Assembly (NCBI RefSeq): GCF_002575655.3
Contig: NC_053036.3
Span: 157,952,627 to 158,016,626, forward strand
Length of the DNA stretch: 64,000 bases
Origin: Aegilops tauschii subsp. strangulata
Lineage: Eukaryota; Streptophyta; Magnoliopsida; Poales; Poaceae
Direction: 5' to 3'
The position numbers and the translations under genes were made by a program. The first letter of the stretch is position 1. Every line of letters starts with the position of its first letter. This document shows positions 56,471 to 64,000 of the stretch, one piece after another. The notes under the pieces were generated by a model, which had not been told where the DNA came from, did not search any database, and saw only the letters and a program-made list of their open reading frames with translations.

Positions 56471-56773
56471 CTATGTGAGGGCAGCAAACCTAATCCTGGA
56501 GACCTTGTACTATGTGAGGGCAGCAAATCTAATCCTGGAGACCTTTTACTATGTGAGGGCAGCAAATCTAATCCTGGAGACCTTTTACTATGTGAGGGCA
56601 GCAAATCTAATCCTGGAGACCTTTTACTATGTGAGGGCAGCAAATCTAATCCTGAGACCTTTTACTATGTGAGGGCAGCAAATCTAATCCTGAGACCTTT
56701 TACTATGTGAGGGCAGCAAATCTAATCCTGGAGACCTTTTACTATGTGATGGCAGCAAATCTAATCCTGGACA
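56471..56773. repeat. Minisatellite with a 39-bp unit, about eight copies
   Basis: Unit starts CTATGTGAGGGCAGCAAAT at 56471, 56510, 56549, 56588, 56627, 56665, 56703 and 56742. Spacing is 39 bp except two 38-bp steps. Because 39 is a multiple of three, 13-residue repeats appear in open frames on both strands ('LCEGSKSNPGDLL' on plus); these are side effects and not evidence of a gene. Confidence 0.95.
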
Positions 56774-57059
56774 TACTCTGTTGACTTGTCCACCAGCCGC
56801 CACTTTCTGTCCTTTTTTCAACCAATAATAGATCTGCTCCTTATCCAGTTTGTACTGCGTTTTCCCATTATTTCACTTTTCAACCAAGAGACCGGTTGGG
56901 TATCTGATCTCTACTACTTTCACCATATTATTTCCTCTTTGAATCAAGTCCTAGATTCATACTACAACTTTCCCCCCTTTCTTCGTTGTTTGAACAAAGC
57001 CCTAGATTCGAATGCATGAAGTAGCTTTACCTCTAATAATACTAAAAATTTAGGTGGCT

Positions 57060-57520
57060 TTAGAAGAGCTGATGGGAGTAGAAAAAGATGCACATGCAGA
57101 CACGTGGGGAGCTGGGGCAGTAGAGCAAGGCCGCTTTCGAAGAACTTATACCTGAGGGTCGCCGGGATGTCGGCGGCGGCAGGTCGGATCTGCGGACAAT
57201 ACGGCATGGAGGAAGAAGGGTCGGACGACCTCCCGAGCCGGCGCTGTGTAGGAGAGAACGGCACGGGCAGAGGATCGGGCCCCTCCGGCAGCTATGGGTT
57301 TCCTCCCTCGGCGGCGATGACCGCGTGAACGATGCACCTTTTAGTCCTCTACACACACCGGCCGAAGGGATCCGGCCGGATCTGTGACCAGCGGTGAGCA
57401 GAGAGAAAATGTCGCTACCGCTGTCTTGTTTATATCTGAAGAGGATGAGAGAATGAAGAGAGCAACCCTAGTAAAGCAAGCGCTCAGGCCCCAGTGTCCA
57501 TATATAGTGGAGTGATTATC
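57060..57520 (-). promoter_or_regulatory. Possible minus-strand promoter and first exon
   Basis: CTATATATGG on the minus strand (plus 57511-57520) is a plausible TATA box, followed by a C/T-rich leader with CTCTCTT and TTCATTCTC words. A short ORF starts at ATG 57207 (MPYCPQIRP..) and runs into CCCTCAG|GTATAAG near 57155, which looks like a splice donor. No downstream exon could be identified. It could be the head of a non-coding or degraded gene. Confidence 0.3.
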
Positions 57521-58379
57521 TTTTTTCTCTCCACAACAAGCGTTTCAATTTGTGTACGTGGCATTAAAGAAAAGAAACTCTCTATTTAAGGTGACTACTG
57601 TACGACTCCTACTTACTACTAGTAGTACTACAGTATTGTTCACTTGTGCTCCCAGCCCCTCCATTCATTGAACAACCCCACGGGTGAATAAACATACAGT
57701 AAGTACTGTATTTATATAGAACGAACAAGATCGAACTATTTTCTCGTAGTTAAAAGTTGAGGGCAGGGCTTTTCCCGGGCAGTACGCGCAGCAGTTTTCG
57801 GGTAGGCGGTTTGACAGAGAGACGAGGAGGGTGAGCGCGTGGGGCTGTGCGATTTGACGGCGCGTTACTGCTGGAAAGACTTGTGATATGACCACTCATT
57901 ATAGTCATGAATTACTCGCGCTCCGACCGGGGTGATGGCCCCCTTCCGTTCTGCGCTCTAATCTGGTGCATGACACGTCGACCCGGATGCTGGCTCTCCC
58001 ACATGTCGGAGTAGTAAGAAGGAGCAAAGAATTATGCGGTATATACTAGTACTATACTAGAGTACTACTCAGGTCGGAGGAGTGCGAACCACGGCAACCC
58101 AGTGAACCAGCAGTGCGAACCACGGTAGCCCACTGAACCAGCAGTAGAAAACAATGTGGTGATATGGCCATAAAAAACAATGTGCTACGGTCCACACTGT
58201 AGCATGTACAGTAACACTCCTCTTTGTTTGGATCCCTGAGTTAGAGCTAGTTTGGGTTGAAATAGCCTCAAATTATCGAAACAAGAGGGGTTAGTTTGAG
58301 CTAGTTTGCTCAAACCCAGCTAAAAAAACTAGCCCGGTGGAGAGGTTCTAATTGGGTTAGTTATCCTCGGGCCCACTAA
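57521..58379. other. Unassigned DNA
   Basis: No gene recognised. Short duplicated phrases 'gcgaaccacgg.a.cccagtgaacca' (58085-58140) and 'aacaatgtg' are seen. From about 58215 there are repeated 'agctagtttg' words typical of the edges of small DNA transposons. Confidence 0.25.
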
Positions 58380-59420
58380 AAGAGAACTAAAAAAATCTCC
58401 CCTGCCCGCACCAGATCGCTCCCCCCTCTCGCACGACTCCTCTCTGTTCCCCATAGGGCCGCTCGCCCTCTCTCTCCTCCGGCCGCCCTCTCCTTCCGGC
58501 CTCCGCCGCCCTACTCCGGCCGCCCTCTCCCTCTGGCCTTCGAAGGTCGCCCTGCTCCCCCTTCACCAGTCGTTTTTCTCCCTCTGTCGTGCGCGGCGGC
58601 GGCGCATCTACCAGGGAGGTCACGAGAGGGGTGAGTTTGTTCGTTCCTTCTCTCTCTCATGGCCATATCATTGATCTTGCTTGCTCTAGCGCTAATTCTG
58701 ATTTGGAAAAGTAGATCCTGATCAAACTTGGTATAGATTTGTGGTGCACGCATGGAATTGTTTGATGCTGCTTGAGGAGGTAATAAATCTTTCTAGAGGC
58801 CCAAAGATTCAGGTCACCTTTCTAGGTATTTCAGTTTCAGGCTTGCATTATTTCTAGAGGCCCAAATATTTAGTTCACCTTTCTAGGTATTTCAATTTCA
58901 GGCTTGCATTATTTCTAGAGGCCCAAAGATTTAGTTCACCTTTCTAGGTATTTCAGTTTCAGGCTTGCATTATTTCTAGAGGCCCAAAGATTTAGTTCAC
59001 CTTTCTAGGTATTTCAATTTCAGGCTTGCATTATTTCTAGAGGCCCAAAGATTCAGTTCACCTTTCTAGGTATTTCAGTTTCAGGCTTGCATTATTTCTA
59101 GAGGCCCAAAGATTCAGTTCACCTTTCTAGGTATTTCAGTTTTAGGCTTGCATTATTTCTAGAGGCCCAAAGATTCAGTTCACCTTTCTAGGTATTTTAG
59201 TTACAGGCTTGCATTATTTCTACAGGCCCAAAGATTAAGTTCCCAGTCGGCGGCAAGCGGCCCTGCTACCCATGCCGGTGTCGACCTCAACTCGCAAGGG
59301 CCGGCGTCTGAGGGGTTCCCGGGGCATGGGCTCTACAGAGCCTTCCTCCAGAGTGACGATGGCGAGCTCCTCCCTCGGTGCGTGAGGGGCTCCGGGCTCC
59401 CTCCCTATCGTGAATGACTT
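58380..59420 (+). pseudogene. Possible two-exon gene fragment, perhaps DNA-transposon ORF
   Basis: A C/T-rich leader (58395-58620) ends at GGTCACGAGAGG|GGTGAGT, a possible donor. A minisatellite follows (58791-59240). After TTCCCAG at 59240-59246 comes an open stretch with 'GVDLNSQGPASEGF', 'GLYRAFLQSDDGELLP', ending near 59410. The VDLNS..F..LQSDD pattern recalls the first ORF of PIF/Harbinger-type transposons in grasses, but this is a memory-based impression from a very short match. No transposase is present. Confidence 0.3.
58791..59246. repeat. Minisatellite with a 61-bp unit, seven and a half copies
   Basis: Copies of TTCTAGAGGCCCAAAGATT start at 58791, 58852, 58913, 58974, 59035, 59096 and 59157, with a last partial one at 59218 (TTCTACAGG). 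Spacing is exactly 61 bp. Only a few substitutions separate the units, so the array is young. Confidence 0.95.
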
Positions 59421-59625
59421 CCGTGATGAGTTAGCTCATTCTTTGTTTCATGGATTGCTTTTTTATTTTGTGAAGCTTGATTGACGACATGTATGTTTAA
59501 GTGGGATATCTCATTTGTATGGACAAAGTAAAAATTATCATGTTTTTGCATGCTTGATTTGTATAGATGGTTCGTTTATGTCAATTGTGAGCGGGAGGAG
59601 GCCACAGAAGAGTCGGTCACACCAA

Positions 59626-59970
59626 GAGGGTGCTTGGATCCAAGGGACTTATTTTAGTCTGAGTAAAAAAGTCTCTTTAAGAGGCTAAAGTTCCAAGCAC
59701 CCCTGACTAAAGTGGGGCTAAAACTAGTCTTGAGACTAAAAAAATTTAGTCAGGGGTACCCCTACTAAAATGTGGATTAGTCCTCTCTCTCCTCATTTAA
59801 CTCCTCTCCTTTAACACAGGCGAGTTCTGGATTGGAGGGTTTGGAGGATAATAAATGCTCATTAACTTGATTTTAGTCTCTTTAGTATTTGGATCCAAGC
59901 ATGGGTGAGGCTAGCAAGTTTTAGTCCCACTACTTTTAGTCATGGAACTAAAACGTATCCAAGCACCCTC
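59626..59970. mobile_element. Tourist/Harbinger-like MITE, 345 bp
   Basis: Terminal inverted repeat GAGGGTGCTTGGAT at the left and ATCCAAGCACCCTC at the right. The flanking 3-bp duplication is CAA (59623-59625, 59971-59973). The interior has the characteristic 'actaaa/tttagt' words and no ORF. Confidence 0.88.
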
Positions 59971-60125
59971 CAAATCCGGCAGGAAATAGGGTCCAAAGTA
60001 GTCAAATGATTGAGATAGAGCATTTATTGTCAATCTAACCCTGCCATCCATACACCTCTTTGGTTTAGAGTTAGTTCAGGGTTAGAATCTAACTCTAACC
60101 TCTAACTGAGTTAGAGTTCTCCTCG

Positions 60126-60193
60126 TCTCGGTTCATCGCCATCATACTTTCCCCATTCCTGTGTTTTCAGTATCCTGTGAATCAAAGAGGCCC
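60126..60193. mobile_element. End of a Harbinger-like MITE
   Basis: The phrase '..tgttttcagtatcctgtgaatcaaagaggcc' resembles the terminus of a common wheat MITE whose inverted end is GGCCTCTTTGATTCA. Only one end is present. A second 'aatcaaagaggccc' follows at 60208. Confidence 0.5.
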
Positions 60194-60832
60194 TTTCATT
60201 GCGGGAAAAATCAAAGAGGCCCTTACACTGGTTTCGGTCCGGTCATTTTTTATAAACGTGTTATGTCCAAAATTTAATGAACGTGCTCCGGCTTCCATGA
60301 AAAAATCCGGTTTCATGTAGTAATTCATTCATTTATTTATACTTCTACGGGGGGTTTGCATGTAATTCGTGAGGTCTGAAATGTAAAGTACCCCGGCATA
60401 TGCTCCGAGTCGTGCATGCACTACGACCCAGATGCTCTATGTCCCACTTGTCGGCGAATGGGAGCACGTGGAAATAGCCTAGGAGTACATATAGGAGGAT
60501 AAATGCGTGAAATAATATGTACTGTGAAGTGTAGCCGCGGTTCGAAAAGGAGACTAAAGTGATGACAGCTATAGGTCGCACGCACCCAACTAGTGGTACT
60601 AGACATACGACTAATTTTTCCCTAAAAAAAAAGAGGCACGAGTGCTCAGTACTCCTATTCTATAAACACGAGTCCCATCTGACAACAGCGTCCGTGCTAC
60701 AGCTAGCTCTCCTCCCTCGTTTCTCTCTTCTAATTCTAAACTCGGCCGACGCCCGGTGGGCGGGGTGGGTTTGCTCAACTGCGGCCCCACCTCACAGTGA
60801 AAACGTTACGACTGGAATAAAAATGCCATATA

Positions 60833-60999
60833 CTCCCTCCGTTCATAAATATATGCCTTTTTAGATACTATTTCAAATGGAATACAGCATACAGATGTAT
60901 GTAGACATAGTTTTGAGTGTAGATTCACTCATTTTGCTCCGTATGTAGTAGTCACTTGCTGGAATCTTTAGAAAGACTTATATTTGGGAACAGAGGGAG
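60833..60999. mobile_element. Stowaway MITE, 167 bp
   Basis: Termini CTCCCTCCGTTC and GAACAGAGGGAG, bounded by TA on both sides (60831-60832, 61000-61001). This is the signature of Stowaway (Tc1/mariner) MITEs in Triticeae. Confidence 0.92.
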
Positions 61000-61017
61000 T
61001 ACTATACTAATAAAACA

Positions 61018-61287
61018 TTAAGGCCATGAGGCGATGCAGTGCTGGTTACAGGAGGCAAGAAGAGATGCATCCATCGACGACGTCCACCTCCTCGACTCAG
61101 GGCGCCGGCCCACCGAACGGCGCCTAAGTAGCAGCGGCTTTCGTGGCCAGGTCGACATGCTTCTAAACAATGGCGCCAAAGATTCCAGCCACTGGAAGAA
61201 GGCCAACGTCTTTCTGTCCTCGCTTGCCTTGTAGTGGCCTATGTAGACGATTTCCTCGTAGACATGGATGTGCAGGTCGACGGTTTC
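61018..61287 (-). other. Open frame continuing past the stop of the small ORF
   Basis: 88 sense codons directly follow the TAA in register and end in TAA near 61018. The first ~35 residues ('ETVDLHIHVYEEIVYIGHYK', 'TLAFFQWLESLAPLF') look like folded protein. The rest is Arg/Ser-rich and could be chance. Either a former C-terminal half or an untranslated region. Confidence 0.35.
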
Positions 61288-61665
61288 TTACATGGCGAGG
61301 CGCTGCGCGGCGAGCGCGGCCTCGAGGTGCACACTCTTCATCGCGACCTCCGGCACCTGCAGGGCCACCAGGGCTTGAAAGAGTTCATCACCATGGAGGC
61401 CGATGAGGGTGGCAGGCAATGAGGAGCCTGGGCAAGCGGGCTGGAGCAGTACGGCAAGGTCGTCCGCGCGCTTCTTGTTGGCGGTGAACTTGCGGATGGA
61501 GTTGACCATCATGTCGTCCATGCGAGAGGCGAAGCCGGCGTCAGCGAGGGCTACGATGCCTGCGGTCGCCAACACCGTCTGGAAACGCTGCGCCGTGCGG
61601 GGCCGCAAGCCGGCGCCTTGGATGATTTGGCACAGCCGACTGCCGCTCGCGTCCATCGCCTCCAT
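61288..61665 (-). CDS. Small conserved-looking protein of unknown function
   Basis: ATG at 61665 gives 125 residues (MEAMDASGSRLCQ.. to ..AAQRLAM, TAA at 61288-61290). This start is preferred over an in-frame ATG at 61794 because TATA-like TATAATAAA (plus 61760-61768) lies about 95 bp upstream and the DNA between reads like a leader. The protein is Ala/Leu-rich and helical with no membrane segment or known motif. The same frame stays open for 88 more codons after the TAA and contains protein-like sequence ('VDLHIHVYEEIVYIGHY'). The TAA may therefore be a premature stop in a longer gene ending near 61018. No neighbour suggests a function. Confidence 0.5.
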   Translation of the reverse strand: MEAMDASGSRLCQIIQGAGLRPRTAQRFQTVLATAGIVALADAGFASRMDDMMVNSIRKFTANKKRADDLAVLLQPACPGSSLPATLIGLHGDELFQALVALQVPEVAMKSVHLEAALAAQRLAM

Positions 61666-61934
61666 AGGTGCTTGTGGCTTCTGGTCACTTGGTCTTGGAT
61701 TGGAGTGAGCAGTGTTGCGCAGAGACTTGGGAGTAGATGGATTGGAGTGGTGGGCACCTTTATTATATGAGAGTCCAAACTGTGTTGCACTCACATCATG
61801 CTGGCTCTATTCTGCTTCTCCAATTAATTCCCTCTGCATGTAATTGAGGATGCATCATTGACCGTTCAACATCTCGGGAACCGCTACCCTCTCCCTCCTT
61901 GGCATTCAAGCACCTATGGACCCGCCGACGACGA

Positions 61935-62060
61935 GGTGCCTATGGTGACTTCGTAAATTTCAAGATGATAGTGCCATGCGTGTGTGCGTTCATACGGGTG
62001 AGTGTATGCGCATGTATATGAGCGCTTGCGTCTGTACTGTGTAAAAAAACGTAAATGCGT
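61935..62060 (+). mobile_element. 3' end of a non-LTR retrotransposon (LINE or SINE type)
   Basis: Sequence running 'gtgacttcgtaaatttcaagatga' to 'gtatatgagcgcttgcgtctgtactgtgt' followed by an A tract (62043-62049). It matches the 3' end seen repeatedly in wheat DNA next to poly-A. Only the tail is present. Confidence 0.45.
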
Positions 62061-62125
62061 GTCAAAAAGAGACTAGTCAGTATACTCAATATTGTGCACC
62101 TCGGAGAGGAAAACGATAGAACTAG

Positions 62126-62250
62126 TACGTATTTATTTACGGTGCAGATTCACTCATTTTGCTCCATATGTACTCCGTCTCGGTGTAGTCTAGTCACTTG
62201 TTGAAATCTCTAGAAGGGCAAATACTCCTTTCTGGTTTATAGGGTTATAC
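62126..62250. mobile_element. Diverged Stowaway-like fragment
   Basis: 'gtgcagattcactcattttgctccatatgta' and the 'tcacttgttgaaatct' phrase match the interior of the MITE at 60833-60999, but the termini are decayed. Confidence 0.5.
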
Positions 62251-62334
62251 TAGCAAGTAGTTGTACGTACTAGTACAATAGTGGGCTCACATAGCAATTT
62301 TGTCTCATGCAAGAGCCTGGCTATATGCGTGCTC

Positions 62335-63330
62335 CAATGTTCGCAACTACAACGTTCGGTTTGCGCTTGGCTCTTCGCCTCTTCGAGAAGACGAACAATG
62401 ATGTTACTACTACTACTACTTCTACAGTGTCGAATCCACTGCTGCATGTCCGTCCACCGCGAGCGGGACGGATAGCTTGTTGTAGAAGTACAACTAAGCA
62501 AAAGCCTGTCCTCATTTGCGAGCAACCGTGCGCATGGGTGAGGGAGAAGGCGTGTAGTAAAATCAAGCTTCTCCTCGTTGTACGAGTTGACGCGACACAT
62601 CATAGCACTGGCCCCACATGCTTGCCTCTAAACTTGGCTGAAAGACCCGCAGTGTACAATATATTTGCTGCAACCTCTAACATTTACCCACCACAAATTA
62701 AAATATATGTGGCCGTATGCATCGTTCTGATGCAGAGGCCGGGGAGTCCCCCCTTTTCGAAAAAAACAAATTAAAAGATATATTCCTGTCTTGACCAGAT
62801 GAGCGTGCAAACTACAATCACCAGGGTGTCAGGTAGGGCCAGAAGACTATTTTAATTTTTTTTTAAAACTTCGAGACGGCCACATAGCATGGAGCCGAGC
62901 CCAACAATTTTAAGCTTACAAGCACGGTACACGCTATCCTAGACTACTCTACACATGAAACAGCCACACGAGCGTCCGGGCTACGCTTGGCTCTTCGCCT
63001 CTTCAGGAAGTCGAACAATGATGGAGTACTACTGCACTGGAGGAGTACTACAGTACGCTTCTGGCCATCTGACACCGATTGAACTGCTGCATGTCCACCG
63101 CGTGTGGGAGGGAGAGTGTGTAGCGAAAGCTTCTCCTAGTCTTGCCAGCAACCACGCTCATGGCCGAGGGAGGGACGCTCCTGCCTTTATGTGTATGATA
63201 GGTGGGCCCGATAGGTGTGTGTCCAACCTGTCATACAGCCGAAGGCAGGTGCAGTTAAGTCCGCAAGGGAGAGGATAATCAAACTTCTCGTTGATGTACG
63301 AGTTGACGCGACACATCAAAGCACTGCACT
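62335..63330. repeat. Diverged duplication upstream of the SINA-like gene
   Basis: 62355-62615 and 62980-63330 share, in order, 'gcttggctcttcgcctcttc', 'gaacaatgatg', 'ctgctgcatgtcc', 'agcttctcct', and 'gtacgagttgacgcgacacatca.agcactg'. The offset is about 620-710 bp and the copies have many substitutions and indels. No long conserved reading frame; it looks like a duplicated promoter-proximal segment. Confidence 0.75.
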
Positions 63331-63373
63331 CGATATATTTCAATAATTTGCGTTTACCGATGCATTAATTACA

Positions 63374-63450
63374 ATGCATGCATGCATGCCGTGACTCTCC
63401 TTTTGATACTTGCATGTGTTGATTTAATGCACCTTGAAGTAGTATAAAAT
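63374..63450 (+). promoter_or_regulatory. Promoter of the SINA-like gene
   Basis: TATAAAAT at 63443-63450 lies 43 bp before the start codon, so the transcript leader would be only about 15-20 nt. Overlapping RY motifs (CATGCA within ATGCATGCATGCATGC, 63374-63389) lie about 60 bp upstream; RY motifs bind B3-domain factors and are frequent in seed-expressed plant genes. Confidence 0.55.
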
Positions 63451-63493
63451 ATGTGACGGTAAAGCTTTGTAATACCCCGGCCCAAGTCGAGAG

Positions 63494-64000
63494 ATGGTTG
63501 TGCACGAGGAGGGCGAGATCATGCAGACCGAACAGGACCCGACGATGGAGCTCTCTAAGGTCTCGATGGACCTCACCGTGCTCCACTGCCCCTTGTGCCT
63601 CCGCCCCTTGACGCCTCCAGTGTATGAGGTTCGAATACACCTCGTCCGTTCGGCTGATTGAGCAAGGTGCAGGTTTCTTGATTGATGTGCTGTTCGATTG
63701 ATTTCTGCAGTGCAAGGGAGGGCACCTGGCCTGCGCGGACTACCGCGTCGAGCACCCCGGGAACCAGCGGCAGTGCCAGAAGTGCGAGCGCGGCGGTGGC
63801 TTCGACATGCGGAACACGGCAGTGGACTACGTCCTTTCGTCGGTGAGGGTGAAGTGCCCACACGAAGGCTGTGGGCTCTACGTCACTTACCACAAGCTTG
63901 CCGATCACCAGAGCGTGTGTCCGCTCGCGCCCTACAAATGCCCCGTGCCCGTCTGCGGCTACGAAGGCCCGCCGCCGGCGCTCTACCACCACATCAGCAC
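63494..64000 (+). CDS. SINA-like E3 ubiquitin ligase, 5' part (cut by window end)
   Basis: Exon 1 is 63494-63628 (45 codons). An 82-bp intron with GT..CTGCAG ends at 63710, and exon 2 runs off the window. The protein has an N-terminal RING region (C32-x2-C35, C46, H50, C53, C67-x2-C70). The SINA/SIAH zinc finger follows (C94, C99, H106, H111, C115, C122, C127; 'SVCPLAPYKCPVPVCGYEG'). The family transfers ubiquitin to target proteins as dimers, mostly in cytoplasm and nucleus. Odd: the fourth RING position, normally Cys (as in GHLACxxC), is Tyr56 (TAC at 63741-63743), one base from TGC, so RING zinc binding may be damaged. The substrate-binding C-terminus is not visible. The gene is intact as far as seen. 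Confidence 0.88.

Overview
The window looks like a grass nuclear genome, most likely Triticeae (wheat/Aegilops type). The evidence is large Athila- and Tat-lineage Gypsy retrotransposons nested in one another, CACTA elements with repeat-rich subterminal DNA, Stowaway and Tourist-like MITEs, and one plant-type SINA-like ubiquitin ligase gene. No bacterial-style operons, rRNA genes or CRISPR arrays are visible. TE family names are not asserted; only lineages that the protein motifs support are given.

Layout. 1-720: low-copy DNA with a minus-strand promoter pointing out of the window. 728-3470: truncated Gypsy element ending in a complete LTR. 4766-6246: old solo LTR, sitting inside an older Gypsy relic. 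7029-53480: a nested stack. LTR A (from 7029) is broken at 8510 by Tat-type element B. B's left LTR carries a small CACTA (9078-10542). B's intron-containing plus-strand ORF is broken by Athila element C (11567-21871, TSD CCAAG), by non-autonomous element D (23241-35246, TSD CCAGG; itself hosting element E, 27102-34133, TSD CAGAG), and by an LTR stub F (36221). F is broken by Tat element G (36262-48858), and G ends in a CACTA element H (from 48859). The right halves of A, B, F and G are missing, so the stack has lost its right flank. 54-64 kb: gene-type DNA with an exonuclease-like pseudogene, three minisatellites, MITEs, a small minus-strand ORF, and a SINA-like E3 ligase gene cut by the window end.

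Coding capacity. C (minus strand) and G (plus strand) carry recognisable gag, protease, RT, RNase H and integrase, all broken by stops or frameshifts. G also lacks the first integrase catalytic Asp. C carries an extra coiled-coil ORF. B and G carry an extra, spliced, antisense gene with a 'putative gypsy-type transposon' domain.

Most unusual signals. Two transposons contain an exact copy of nearby host DNA (40 bp inside the CACTA; 23 bp inside one LTR of C). A tRNA-Lys(CUU)-like sequence with intact pol III boxes lies inside element D, whose primer-binding site matches tRNA-Lys. The same element holds about a dozen polypurine-tract-like boxes.
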